DNA from: Stercorarius parasiticus
Lineage: Eukaryota > Chordata > Aves > Charadriiformes > Stercorariidae
Reading direction: 5' to 3'
Assembly (NCBI GenBank): GCA_013396915.1
Contig: VWZL01002576.1
Location: forward strand, 248,001 to 312,000
Length of the DNA: 64,000 bases
Below, one piece after another: positions 1 to 12,995 of the stretch (position 1 is its first letter; every line of letters starts with the position of its first letter). The notes beneath the pieces were generated by a model. It made no database searches, had not been told where the DNA came from, and saw only the letters and a program-made list of their open reading frames with translations. Made by a program: the position numbers and the translations under genes.

Positions 1-3000
1 GTTGCTTTTAAAAGCACTCAGATTTCTTTTATCTATTTACAACTCCAATGGCAACTTTATTCCCTAGCAGAATACACGTTTTACACATCTGGTATCCATA
101 ATCTGGATGGTATTATCCACCTGGTATCTGCCCTTTTCGTCACTGCACAGAACTCAAGACTGAAAGGCTGTAGGCAAGACTAAGCGAGTAGAGTTGAGGT
201 TACATACCCATCCCACATAAAGACAAGCATCAGGAAGGACGTTAAAATATTGTATTCATTACAGAAACAGATTTTATATATTTTTTTTTTTAACTGTTCA
301 AAGGTGCTCAATCCTCACCCTTGGTGGTTATCCCCTAGTCATATTCAGAAGTAACTTTCAGACTTACTCAGATTCTCTGGTCCTCCAAAAATATGAATTC
401 TTTTCTCCAGTTCCATGTCTCACAGCAAATTTTCAGAGAGACGAAACTCTAAAACAGAAATAGGAGAGAACTAGAGGAGCTCTGACTACTGAATTTTTGC
501 AGAATCAGTAAAAGATATCCCCATCTATCTGCAACCTTACCTAATCTCTGCTTTTGTTAGCACTCACGTGAATGTAAAATGTGGTCTTAGCTAAGTAAGG
601 TCTGATGTGTGGATACAACCTGTCCTAATTCAGACCAAAAATTTATTTTTTCTGTTTATTTATTTATCTATTTGATTATCCTGAATTTGACTTTCTGCAT
701 TCCGTTTGTTCAGCTTTGTCAATTCTGTTGATTATGTGAGTCAAAATTCAAAGAATATGAAAAAATAATCTGACTCATTCTGAAAACAGAAATGCACTCA
801 TTATAATACAATAATGAGGAAAAAAATGAGTCCAAAATTATTTTCCAAAAACTGCTACAAATTAATACAATTTGAAGTTGGAAAGCTGGGATTACTGATA
901 TGGCTGCTACCTTATTATGTCCAGTTCCCAGTGAACTCGTAAGGTGGCTTTGGAGAAGAATGAGGTACAATGCACTTACGTTTCTATGGATTTGATTTAC
1001 AATTAATCCTGCCCAAGTTTAAGTTTGTTCATTTGTAAAGCAAATAAAATTTTGTTCTTCTATGGCTCATACACATTACTTTTAGCCAATTTGGAGGAAA
1101 AAGAAAGGCTGCGACCATTCCTTTCTACTCCACACACAATTAGAGATATCGTGATGATACTCAGAAAATTTCTCATCTGAAGGCTATATTTCATCTATGC
1201 ATTTGAATGTGGCATTGCAATTAGTATGGGAAAACAGAATGCTACTTTCTGCTGCAACTTCAGACAATAGCACTTGGAGCATAACTTCGTTAGGAGCCTG
1301 GAAATATTCCATGCAAAATCAATCTTCTATCTAATCAAAATGATATCTACAAAGCAAGAAGGATAATCTGAGACTAATTAAATTCCAAGTGAAAACAATT
1401 ACGTATTAATATGTATTCCCCATAGGATATGATCACTTTTTACCACCTTGTTACAGTCATACAAGAGAGATGCATTTGGACTGCTAACCTCATCTACCAC
1501 AACCCACATTCAAAGGATAATTCAAGTACAATGCACATCCACACAGCACAGTGCTACCCAAACAACTCTGGCATTTTGACCACCATCTGTCCCAATCTGG
1601 CTTTAACAGAGATTCTAGGTCATCCAATTCCTTTACTGTTCTCTTTTGACAGATTTCCAGTATCAGTGCAGGTCCAGCATGAACAACTACACTTCAGATT
1701 ATAGAATTTTCAAGAACAAGCCTTTTACAAGAAAAATGATTTTTTTTTTCCTCATGCACTAATTACAACATAAAAGTCACTGAGATCTAATAATCTTCTC
1801 AACTCAAGTAATGTGATGGACATATACTTCTCACTGTGTTTTCCATCATGGCTCTGTACCCACGGGCAGAGGAAATCTGACAAACCTGAGGTCCAGAAAC
1901 GGGAAGAATTTTTTGAATGCAACAGAGGAAATCTAGATAAAAGAGATCTCTGAAGGATTATTTCTAAAAATTACATAGAAGAAAGAGACCTCCAAAGAGA
2001 GTTTTCAATGTTTGCAAGCTGCAAAGGGAACAGAATTATCCCAGTGGCAAAAATGGGACAGCAATTCTACTGCAGTGTGACTCTGCACACTTACTGAGGA
2101 CTTGCCACCCACAAGGGAGTTAATCTCAGAGCTGTTGCTCAGAGATTTTGCACTGCCCTGACAAGGATGAAACTGAACAGGATCAACACTGTAGCAAAAA
2201 TTGCACCATCGCCGTCAACGTCTGACTTTCTACTCTGCTCCTCTCCTACAGATGTTTCAGATGGCTTTTCAAAATATGCAGCAGAAATCTCCATCAGTGA
2301 GCAATGAGTAAGTACCAAGTTCAGAAAGTGCCCTAAGCAAACAGCGAGGTAGCCATGAGGTTTCAGAAATATTCTTTTTGAGTTCTCTGAAACTCTTATC
2401 CCGGCAATATCCTGCAATTGCAGTGTCCTCATTCCTAGAAACTGCTGGATAGGGAAACAAGACCCTGCAATTGCAGGGTACTGTGCAATTCTACCAGTAT
2501 AGAGGAAAGTAGATGCAGATTCAGGGCATTCAGCGATTAAGAATGGATGGCTAGTTTGCAACACACACTAACAACGGCATTAGGTGCTCTTTTACTTGCT
2601 TATACACTTTCATATGCACACAGCCGTTAAGATACCCTTGGAAAACAGACTTTACCAGACCAAAGGCACTTGCACACCTGTTCAGATAAAGAGTGACTCA
2701 GCCTAGTGATAAAATAGCATAGAAAGTGCAAATCATCGTGATTTTAATATTGATCATTTTATCAGTAATCTGTAATATTAGACATAATCATTAATCATAA
2801 TAAATTGTATTAAAATTGTTCTTATAGAAATGACAACCTATGTTTCACCTAAGCAATTACCAGCCTGCCTACATTGAAGGCTGACCACTGCAAACCAAGA
2901 TGCTTTACAGTTTGAATTTCAACTTCCATGTGCGTAATGGACCATCATGTATCACCTCAAAATTGGTCAGCCTTTTCATTGACGTATTTTCCTCTCATGG

Positions 3001-6000
3001 TGCACCTCAAGTTTTTGAAATCAAATATTTCACCCTACAATACGAATATTTCAGTTATTGAATTCTATAAGAAGAATAGAAAGATAATCTCCTACTATAC
3101 TTCAAACTAACAAGAATTAATTACTCTTTTTCCACTGCAGCACTATAGTAAAGAAGCATATTCTAAAACCAGTTCAAACATAACTAAATTGACTCAGTTT
3201 TCTAAGTAACCTATATAAATTTACTTAAATTTATTCTGAGATTCCTGCTGGTACCAGATGCAACATAGCTGTATGAAAACAGAATTGCCTTGTTCTCTCT
3301 GGCACTTATTTATATAAAGAATATCTCTTCTCTTTCTCCTGCTGGTCTCCTTTTCCAAAGGAAACAATTGATTTCTTACCATGAGGTCAATGGACAATAT
3401 ACTCGGTTAGGAAAATTTGCAAAGCGATAATTATAAGGGTGCTTTGAACACCTTGAAGACACAAGTTTTTCAACAAGATGCACTACACCTCTCTCCAGGA
3501 ATGTAAATTCCTTCCCAATGCCCAACCTGCTACCAAGTGGTAGCAAGGTCCTGACAGGTCCTACAAAGACTCTGATCTCCTTACTGACAACAGATGGCAA
3601 TATTTTCCTTTCTTTAGAAGATATTGGTAACAACACTAGAAATCATTAGGGCAGAATTCAGATTTTATAGCCTTCTATTCTCTGACAGTTCGAACACAGC
3701 AATTAGGTGTAAACTAGGCCTCATAGCTTAGACATGAGATATCAGTTCATGGAATAGAACTGTATCTATACTGGTGACAACGTGTTTGTCATCCACTGTT
3801 TAGTAAGAACTCCTTAGCCATTTGCAAATTACGCTGTGCCATTTGAACTAAACAGCATATGCAATTACTAAGCGCAACCATAGATATTATAGCTGGGTAC
3901 ATAACTCGGTATTCATTTTCAGTGATCACACAAACATTTCATCTTAACTTTTCCTGTAATACTATTCATGCAAGTAAGTGAAGCCCAAGGGTGAAAAGAC
4001 CGCGAACAGAACAGATACTTGCTTTAGGATTTGCATAAACACACCATTACAACAAACAGGTTACTAAAAACAGGAAGGAATTTGGGAAATACAAATTAAA
4101 GAGGTTCCTGTCTTCCTGAAGGAATGATAAAGAAAAAACCCTTACTTTCTCAGTAGTCAGACGGTGAATAAACTTGTAGAAGCAGTCCTCAGGACTTTGT
4201 AATCCCAGTATGGAGTTAATGGTCTATACCCACTAGCATGGCTAAACCAACACATTTAAGTCTAGGTTTTCTTCAAGTTGACCTATTTGATCATACTCAC
4301 CAATTAAAAATTATATTGGCCCAGAATTTTTTAAGGTTTATGAAATGGAGTTCTGGTTTTATAATATTATGTATGCCTTAATACACAGCTTAATGACCTC
4401 ACTGTCCTGGATAGTGTAATGACATATTTAAATACAGTGAATATTCTTCTGTTTCACTGATACTTCATTTATATAATTAATATATTATTTTTCATTATTT
4501 TTAACAATGAAATAAATGCAGGTATATGTAAATGTTATAGGCTGTTAAAATTTTGCCTCTATATTATTTGAACATGTAATTTAGTAATCAGGATAAAGGA
4601 CACTCATTATAATGTGACATGAAACAGACATAGCCTGTTCCAAATCCTCTTAGAGGTACAAAAATCTAGCTTTAACTGGGGATCAGAAAGAACACATAAC
4701 CATTTAAAAAAGGACAGAAATGTTACCAAATTAAGTCAATCCCAGTTGACTGCAAACGGTGGAGCCCAAAGGGTTTTGATGTTTTACAGGTTAAAGCATT
4801 ATTGCATGGTTTATTACACAGAGAGAGAAAAATATCTAAGGGATAAAAAGGATAAAAAGCCTGTAGCATAAATTCTGGAATCCTGTACTATCTCCAGTGG
4901 TCCTTAATCCATCAAAATCATTTTTCCATTTGAACTGCTAATCTAGCAAAATACAGGGGGGAGAAGCGAGAAGGGTGTTGCATCCTCAGTATGAATTATT
5001 TTTCATTCACTTTGCTGTATTGAAAATGCGGCCTGCCTTCTGACGTTTGTTGTTACGGTGCATGAAAGTAGCTGCTGTACTTGGATTTCATGCTAGCAAA
5101 TTACAGATTGCTGTTGACATTTCCTTTCATTTCCCTGCTCTTCATTTAGATGAGCTTGTATTTTTTTAATTTTTTAAAGATAAATATACATGTCAATATA
5201 TCATAATTAAAGAGCTGCTTTGACATTTGTCTTATTAGTTTGCTTCATCTAAAATAAGAGTAACTGCTGAAATACATGCATCCAATACACAAGTAACTCA
5301 TTTGGCAGAACTTACTTATTTCAGAGTCTGTCTATTACTATTCTCTTTTAAATGTTAATTTTATCCAAAGCAATATCAGCTTCATCACTGGACTTCAAAG
5401 ATTACTTTTAATTTGGCATCTCTTTTGTAGGCAGAACTACATTTAGCACTAACATGTTCAGACTCTGCATCCGCAGCAGGCAATAGGCCTTGCTGAAAGC
5501 TCTGGACCTGGCATGACAATTCGGATATTTTAAAAGCTTATTATCATTCTAAAAATGAAAATAATTTATCATTTTCCTATGATTTAACAACAGTAGTTGC
5601 AATGGAAAAGTTTCAGGGTTTTTTGTTTTTAATTACCTTTTGGATCTCTAATAGCTAGTTTTCAGATTCTATTAATCTTTTTGACGACTTGTAATCCCAT
5701 GGTTAGTCTGTATGATCACATATTCCTTGTAAAATGCACTGGCTTTGCACACGCTTGCATTTCCTTCAGCAGTCTTTATGAAAAGTTTTCAGGCTTACGA
5801 TTTCATAAAATTTAACTCAGCCACCCAACAAGGTACTTTGAAAAGACATCCATATTTGCATACCCCTGTTCACTAAACTCCATTCTTATTTTAAAGCTCA
5901 GCAGCACAATTTATATACTAGGAGTAACATCAGCAGTAGAAAAGAAACCTTGAAGTCTGTTGATATTTTCGTGTGGCATCCAGACAGTTTTGTGTATTAT

Positions 6001-9000
6001 TTCAACAAGTCTCATGAGATAAACAATCAGGCTGAGGTGATATTTCAACTCAAAGTCTTCAAAGGCAATATAGGGACCTAAAGAAAGAAACCTCAGGAGC
6101 CTTATAAATAACATTTTTCACCAAGATACTAAACGTATGGTTTGGGGACTATAAGAGCAGACTTGCTTAAAATGAAGTGCAAATGCAGTAAGAAACAAGG
6201 CAGGGAAGGAATTGAACAAAGAATTCTATGCGGTTATTAACTATGTCCTTGACAATGCCAAAGCACACAGCTTCATTCTGCATGTCCTAAATTACTCCAG
6301 AAGTTGCCTTGAATGTTGTTGTTTGAGAAAAATTGTTGGGTAACATTTAAATTACTAAAGTGTTCTCACAGTGCAAAACAAGCTGCCTGCTTTTCCCTGC
6401 TACTAGAAAGGTTTCTGTATGATCAGAGTGGAACATCTCTATTGAATTGCTATCCATTAAATGCTATTAATGAAATTTTTGACATCATTGAGAACGTGCT
6501 GCCAATAAAGCATTGTGGCTGTTGACGGTTGAAGGTATTCTTTAGAGACATGATCAGTTTCTGTATATAGTGTGAGAAAAGTATCTTTAGATGTCCTTCC
6601 TTATTTGAAAGAAGATGGAAAAAGAATCAAATTAGCTAACAATACCAAGTTAATGTTATCAGACTTCTATATTCAGCTATAAATAAGATAAATTAGTTTT
6701 GAATAAGACAAGGATGTAAATGTCAGATACAAGATTAAGACACTTATGTATGTATCAAAGATTTACTAGCTGCTGCTAGACAAATTTTCAATTCAGTTAC
6801 TCTTCTTTCAAATTCCATCAAATACCCAGTTTTACTGGTATCTGAAATGAGCGTTTTTATTAAAGCAGGTCTGTTGCTGAATAAAACTATAAACACGTCC
6901 ATTGATTGCAAGATGAGTTAGTGCTAGACAGGTACTGCTGCTTATTCTTTTTTATGCTTGTGTTATTGAGTATACCATTCGACAGGTTTAATTAACTCTG
7001 TAGAGAGGACAAGATCATAACTTGGAAGATATAAAAATTTATGGTATTTTATTAAAGTGCCAAGAAAACCTAATTGTGTTTAAATGAGATTCAGCAAAGC
7101 AATCTACCCTTTCCCCCAGATTATTTTTCCTTTGAACTGTTAGCAGGCAGTCTTAAAGGGTTAACTTCTACATTGATGCTGATTCACAAAACACATCAAT
7201 GCAAGTTTTCCACGTAGAAATGGATGCATGAAAACTCGTAACAATTTATTTATATATTCTTTTACTTATCTCAGAAACTGAAGGTCACAGAATGTAACAA
7301 AAACATTTGTACTAGAATCCCAAACATGCAGAGACCTACCAGGAGCTGAAAATAATGTTGAACTATTCTCCCGTGTTGAGAAACATCATTACATATCAAA
7401 AAATCTCCCCCCTCTGCATTAGCAGGAAACCAAGATACTTCCAAATTCTACACAGGAAAAGATCTACTCTGGGCTTAAACCACCAAAAGTTTAACGCCTG
7501 AAATGAAATCCTTGTGCTACCATTACCCAATATCTGAAACAAGGGTGTTAACTCCTATGTCTTTGGTTTTCCAGACACGAATAATTCCCATTGAGTTGCT
7601 TTGCTGTGTATAGATAAGATAAGGAGCATGTGCTGAATCAGTGCTTGCCACGTCTCCTGTGAACGCTAGCTATGGAGTCATGCTTTCTGCTGGATGAAAA
7701 TCTAATTCACCCAATGGAAAAGCACAACTGGCCATATTCATGAGCCTGATGGCTGGCAAATTAACATATGTACTGAAAGATTTGCAGCATCAGACACTGC
7801 TTCTCAACACAAGTTTAATGAAGAAAGACGTCACCTTGAATTAAACCGCAATTCCATTATGGAGATGAGACTAAACCAAAAAGTTTTCAAAACTGGTATG
7901 CTCCTGAAGCAAGCTCGTGTTTCACTAACGAACGTTTTCCTGGCAAAATATCTGTTTAATCAGAATAGTTTCTGATCAGTTCCAGTTTAGGTACCTTTAC
8001 ATTCTAGATGAAAAAACAAACAATTAAACAGTATTTTGCATCAAGTGCCATTTTTAACGTTACATAACTCCTGGCAATATATGGGGCTAAAGGAGAAGAC
8101 AGTGCAAGTTTTTGAGTCTCATAGCAGATGAACCATGAGGTAAAGGCTTTGGTATGTTTTTCTGTAGTAGCCAAGGCAGCTTGACTACCCTCACCGTAGG
8201 AAGGGAACATCAATACTGCAAAAAGGTCCCTCTGCTTACAGGGTCAGTAAGAGAGCAAGAGATAATCACTTCTCTTTAACACAGCTTCTTCAGTAATTCC
8301 CCACTTCTCAAGAATTTTACCATTGAATTTATGAACCACGTGACAGAGTCTGTTTAAAACTAATTTTAGAACAACCCATAGATGATACGCGGGTGATGGG
8401 GTAACCCTACCTTATCTCAGTTGAATAATCTATATACTTATTTTGCTACAAGAAGCAACATTATTACTCTGAAATAATAAACAAGATAAGTGCTAAGCTC
8501 ATTCTGAGTTGAAAACCATGTACACGATCATCACAAATAGATACCTTCCAAAAAATAAAAATTACTTGCACTTTCATGGTTTGTTTTATATAGTTCCTTA
8601 TTTTAATTTCTCTTTTAAAATTAATAGACCAAGTACATGGCTAGATGGCAAACTGAACATCTGATTTAAAATTCACCATCTGATGCCACATTACAAGGCA
8701 GCAGCACTGTAAAAAAGTCAATACCATCTCTTGTGTAGCCACCATGAAAAATACAGAAAGAATTTCTGAACACAATTCCCATTAGGCTTTGCCTGAGTTA
8801 ACAGCAAATGTGTCATATTCTTAATATGATTTGGAACAGGAGAATAAACAAATAAGGAATTTGAATTTTATGCATGCATTTGAAACCATCACCTGTGCAT
8901 ATGATATCATTTAAAAAAAATATCAGTATAAATGCAATCCTCAGTGTGCACTAATGTTGTTGATTTAACTTGGATTCAGTAAATGGATCTGTTTAGTCAA

Positions 9001-9323
9001 AACTCTCACAAGCACGAGTTTAGTTAGTCTATCCTTCACTGTTTTAGAAAAAACTGGTTTTGAAAAGAATTTCAACATACCTCTATGCATAAGAATATAA
9101 CTAGGCTCCACTCCTAAATTACTATTTCATGTCCATAAAGCTGGTACTAAAAAAGACCCCATTCCACCTATCACTTTTAAAATAAAAATTTAAATAATAC
9201 CTTATTAAGGAATAAATTTGAACCAGAAATTCACATTGGAAAACATGAGCAAAACCAAACCTACGGCATTAAGAAACACTGAATCCAAATTTCACCTCTC
9301 CATTTCATCTGAAGTAATATTGT
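1..9323. other. Gene-free AT-rich unique sequence
   Basis: No recognisable gene, RNA gene or intact transposon was found here. Open frames are short and show no domain. The longest is a 141-codon minus-strand frame at 2139-2564, listed separately; an 86-codon frame at 3376-3636 ends one codon past a donor-like site and has no recognisable content. A short direct duplication of GGATAAAAA lies near 4843-4860. The stretch at 4990-5290 has mixed-complexity, homeodomain-core-rich texture that may mark a conserved non-coding element. The rest looks like ordinary intergenic or intronic avian DNA. This is reading by eye; no repeat or homology search was possible. Confidence 0.6.
2139..2564 (-). other. 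Open frame of 141 codons, probably chance
   Basis: This is one of the longest ATG-initiated open frames in the window. The conceptual product is not recognised. Its last 25 or so residues form a hydrophobic stretch (core IFATVLILFSFILV), which would resemble a tail anchor if the frame were expressed. About 55 bases beyond the stop there is a donor-like GTAAGT on the same strand. There is no neighbouring exon, no promoter signal and no family resemblance. In 64 kb read in six frames, one or two frames of this length are expected by chance. I list it as an observation only and do not claim a gene. Confidence 0.1.
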
Positions 9324-9348
9324 GGGGGGGGGGGCAGAATAAAATTTN
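9324..9348 (+). repeat. Poly-G run (11 G) with adjacent ambiguous base
   Basis: Eleven consecutive G bases (9324-9334) are followed 14 bases later by a single N at 9348. Long G runs are a common site of sequencing error and can form G-quadruplex structures. The isolated N is consistent with low-quality consensus at this spot. Run length may not be exact. Confidence 0.8.
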
Positions 9349-11956
9349 TATTCATTATTTGAATAAATACGGAAATCATACCAACAGAACATAAAACAAC
9401 AAAGGCAAAATAAAAGTAATATAACGAAATTATATTTTCTTTCTTAAATATACTTGAGAGAAAATTATTTTGCCATGAGATAGATCATTCTCCTGTTATT
9501 TTAACAAAAAAGAACTTTCCCGCCTTTTCCGCCATAAAGAACACAATATAAGCATAATGTGCGAGTCTTAATTTTAACACACTTCATCCAACTTCTAGGA
9601 ACAAGAAAAAAAGAAATCACAGTATATTTCCTCCTCATTAAGAAAGGATCTATACACCTGAAAGTTTTCTGAGAATCAGTATGGGGATTTAGATTTGACA
9701 GTTACACAAAAGCCATTACGTCTTTCACCGAATAAGACCACACCAGAAACCAAGATATCTGACGACTTATTTGTTCAGAACACATGCAGCTACATTAAAT
9801 GAAAAATAACCAACCAAAACCAATGTAGCTATATAAGAAAAACTTAGTTGAAAAGTTCTCCCTCATTTGAAGAAAAAGCTTTTTAGGCTAGTTGTTATTC
9901 ATATATAAGCACTTCTTGTTATGTTGCTACAGATTCCGAATGAGGAAAATACTAGCATTTAAAATGAAGTTTTACCTATTCCAAAAACTTCATCCCTGAA
10001 CAGTCAAACGCAAAAGCTTCTGGCTTGAACTGTCAGTAACCGAAAGACCTGGACAGTTAAAGGATTATGACACAAACCTCAGAATTTCATCTGACCACCG
10101 GCCTTTGGAAAAGGACATATTTCACGCTGCTGGGGCTGTGTATAAAAGAGCAGCATCTACCTAAAGAGCAGCTGAAATCTCGCTTAGCGCTACGACATGA
10201 CAACATGCTGTTTCTTACAGAACTGATTATAAACATACCAGAAAAAATACTGCTCTCTTTAAAGTCCCCATAGCTGTGCTACCGTCCAGTATACGCTACC
10301 AACCAGTATCACCAGCATGTGGCTTTAAAAGCCTGCTAGCTTGTTTGAACTCTGTTGTGGCCCTTCTGTTTTCTTTTGGGTGGCTTTCAAAAGCTCCCTT
10401 TTCCTCTAGGCAACTGCTTAGCATTTACTAACGAGACTAATGCAGAAAATGCTTCTGCTTGTTTCCAATATAGGCAGTAACCGAGTGAATCCCACCAGGT
10501 AAGGAAAGCTCACGGACAATGGGCCACTGAAACACAGGGGCTGAAACAACTATTTTATATATATTGTGCACATGGAATATTTCAGGTTGGCTTATCATGA
10601 ACATTGCAATATATTCCCAAAGCATAACTATGATCCCAATATAAAACGTGCAAAGGTTTCCCTTCCACTCATTTACACGGATGCACTATACTATACTCAA
10701 TGGCAAGAGCAGGGTAAAGGAAGTTCTGTGTCTGTGACTGCTTCTGCAGCAAAGTCATCGACGGGTAACTTCTTCCTGATCCTTTTGAATCAGGTGACTG
10801 TGCCTCTCAACATCTTAAAAAACAAAGATAAATACTCAAACAAGCAAGCTGATGCCCTCAGAAGCCATCAGAGAAAAATATTTCTCCAACTTTTTGATGT
10901 ATGTTTCAATCTAAGCATGTAGGTGTTTCAACAAAACTGCAAATCATCTGAATCTTTTTGTTCCCAGAAGCAGAACTCAAAATCGTGAGAAACAGAAGTG
11001 ATGACAGATGTTGGCATTTTAGCTTTCAGCCCTGGCCAAATCTACGTAAATAGGAATGGCAGAAGACTTAACTGTCTCTGGTGCTAACACGGCTCAGACA
11101 GCGTTTGGCAGCAGCCAGAGCTCTTGAAGCCAAATCCTTTGAGGGCAAAGCTCTGTGTTGCTGCTGTTGTGTCCACCAAGGCCCCAACAAACGGGCAAAA
11201 GGGTGAAGATTGATTTGGTGGAGACAGCCTCAGGCCTTCATGTTCTGGGCCCGTATTAACAGTCTCATCACATTGAGGATGTCACTGAAATTTAATTAGC
11301 AGGGGCATAAAAAGTCCAGCCTACTTTTTGTATTTTAAGAGCTCAGGCAATAATGTCAAAACCCCAGAGAAGTTAAGTTAGACATAAAATCCTCTTAGGT
11401 CAATGAAATCACCCAAAATTAAATCTTGCACTTAGACTAGATTTTAACAGATATGTTAATTCATTCAATCTGCAGTTTAGCCAAGTCACATTAAAAATAA
11501 TTTTCACAAGTAACAGATTTTTTTCCCCTTTAAAGAAATTATATACACCCCATTTAAAATGAAATGGATATGACAGGCCTTTATAGAATGAATTAATGTC
11601 ACATCTTGAGGGAAAGGTGAAATGACGCAGCATTTTAAACCAGGAATAAAAAAATATGAGTCTATTTCAGATACTCAGTATTTGAGACATTGTTCTATGG
11701 ATCATGTAGCACATATATGCAAATAAAAATTCCCAATATACATATAGAAAGCAAGTTTCATAGTCAAGAGGTGGACAACATAAACATATTTTTGGCAAGC
11801 ATATTTAAGAGAATTTGGGCAAGATGCACATACTTTTATTGCACTGCTATAAGCACTTATCTAGATCATAGGATATTCTAAGCAGTCTTGCAGTTCTCAA
11901 AACCATTAGGAAAATTGTTCCTGCCTGAATTATTTTTTCATAAATATTTAACTCAT
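9349..11956. other. Gene-free AT-rich unique sequence
   Basis: No gene is recognised. A 118-codon plus-strand frame at 10566-10922 overlaps a minus-strand frame and has no domain. A slightly GC-richer patch lies near 11080-11260. Immediately upstream of the LTR at 11957 the DNA is AT-rich, and its last five bases CTCAT form the presumed 5' copy of the LTR target site. Confidence 0.55.
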
Positions 11957-12231
11957 TGTCCTGGTTTCAGCTGGGGTAGAGTTAATTTTCTTCCTAGTAG
12001 CTGGTATAGTGCTGTGTGTTGGATTTAGGATGAGAACAATGTTGATGACACACTGATGTTTTAGTCGTTGCTGAGCAGTGCTTACACTAAGTCAAGGAAT
12101 TTTCAGCTCCTCACATCCCCCTGACAGCAAGCAGGCTGGGGGTGCACAAGAAGCTGGGAGGGGACACAGCCGGGACAGCTGACCCAAACTGCCCAAAGGG
12201 ATATTCCATACCATACGACATCATGCTCAGC

Positions 12232-12238
12232 ATATAAA
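12232..12238 (+). promoter_or_regulatory. TATA-like box in the solo LTR
   Basis: ATATAAA lies about 275 bases into the LTR, preceded by the conserved-looking ATATTCCATACCAT segment. It sits where a U3 promoter is expected, roughly 140 bases before the polyadenylation signal. Promoter activity today is unknown. Confidence 0.6.
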
Positions 12239-12376
12239 GCTGGGGGGAGTTGGCCAGGATGTGGCATCCACTGCTCCACTGGCTGGGCATCGGTCGGTGG
12301 GGGGTGAGCAATTGTATTGTGCATCACTTGTTTTCTGTACTACCTTTATTATTATTTTCCCTTCCTTTTCTGTCCT

Positions 12377-12382
12377 ATTAAA
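12377..12382 (+). terminator. Polyadenylation signal of the solo LTR
   Basis: ATTAAA, the common variant signal, lies downstream of the TATA-like box and before a T-rich segment. Its place about 120 bases from the LTR 3' end fits the R/U5 boundary. Confidence 0.55.
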
Positions 12383-12923
12383 CTGTCTTTATCTCAACCC
12401 ATGAGTTTTACCTCTTTTCCAATTCTCTCCCGCATCCCACTGGGTAGGCAGTGAGCGAATGGCTGTGTGGCTAGTTCAGCTGCCTGCTGGGCTAAACCAC
12501 AACACTTGTCTAGACCATGGGCTGCTCAAAGTCTTCCCTTAAATTCTGAGAGCTTGGTTAGTATACGCATATTCTGGGAGCTTTTCCATGATAAGGCACT
12601 AGAAGTCCTCCGCTGACTCTTCATTCTGGCCAAATTTTTGAGTTAGTGGAGAAAAACAGTGAATAACATCATCTCCAACAAACCAATGTGTTGAGCGGGC
12701 AGCTCTTCTGAATGGGAAATCACCACAGTGTTAGGAGGAAATTCTGGTGCTTTCATTGGTTTCTGGCCCAAGCTCAAGGAACGAAAATACGGCATCCTTC
12801 CACAGTTTGGAACCATATTTAGGCAAGCCTGATATATAGATATTATTGTTCTCCCTCTTTTATCCAATAGCTGAAAGTGAACACCCATGAGAACTGAGAC
12901 ACGGGGCCCAAACTCTTGCACAA

Positions 12924-12995
12924 TGAGCCTTAGGTACCTATGTGCTCAGCAGTTAGGATGTACACAGTCCTGGCTGTACCTAACAAATGCTTTTC
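12924..12995. repeat. Possible ancient amniote repeat remnant (TTAGGTACCTA type)
   Basis: The stretch carries CTTAGGTACCTA, GTGCTCAGCAGTTAGGA and GTACCTAAC. These resemble the recurrent TTAGGCACCTAA and GTTAGGTGCTCAGCA motifs of an old interspersed repeat that I associate with turtle and crocodile genomes. Resemblance is partial and judged by eye, and the family is not named. Confidence 0.25.

Larger units (their letters stand above)
11957..12504 (+). mobile_element. Solo LTR of an avian endogenous retrovirus (TguLTR5/ERVL-like)
   Basis: This 548-bp element begins TGTCCTGG and ends ACAACA, giving the TG...CA ends of a retroviral LTR. Inside are a TATA-like ATATAAA (12232-12238), a TG-rich R-like segment, and an ATTAAA polyadenylation signal (12377-12382) followed by CTGTCTTTATCTC. 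That order fixes the plus orientation. From memory the whole sequence, including the CTGGTTTCAGCTGG start and the TGGGCATCGGTCGG and GAGCAATTGTATTGTGCATC segments, matches an LTR family abundant in songbirds and other Neoaves; I believe it is catalogued as TguLTR5 or a close ERVL relative, but the exact name is uncertain. No gag, pol or env sequence flanks it, so it is a solo LTR left by recombination. The flanking 5-mers are CTCAT and CTTGT, identical at three of five bases with two transitions, as expected of a decayed 5-bp target duplication. Minus-strand frames of 66 and 74 codons inside it are shadows. Confidence 0.9.

Noticed and set aside
3376..3636. 86-codon minus-strand frame ending one codon past CTCATG|GTAAGA
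   Set aside because: The coincidence of stop and donor is suggestive, but the peptide is unrecognised and no good acceptor was found.
12103..12327. Two overlapping minus-strand open frames of 66-74 codons
   Set aside because: They lie antisense inside the solo LTR and arise from its GC-rich U3 segment; no coding meaning.
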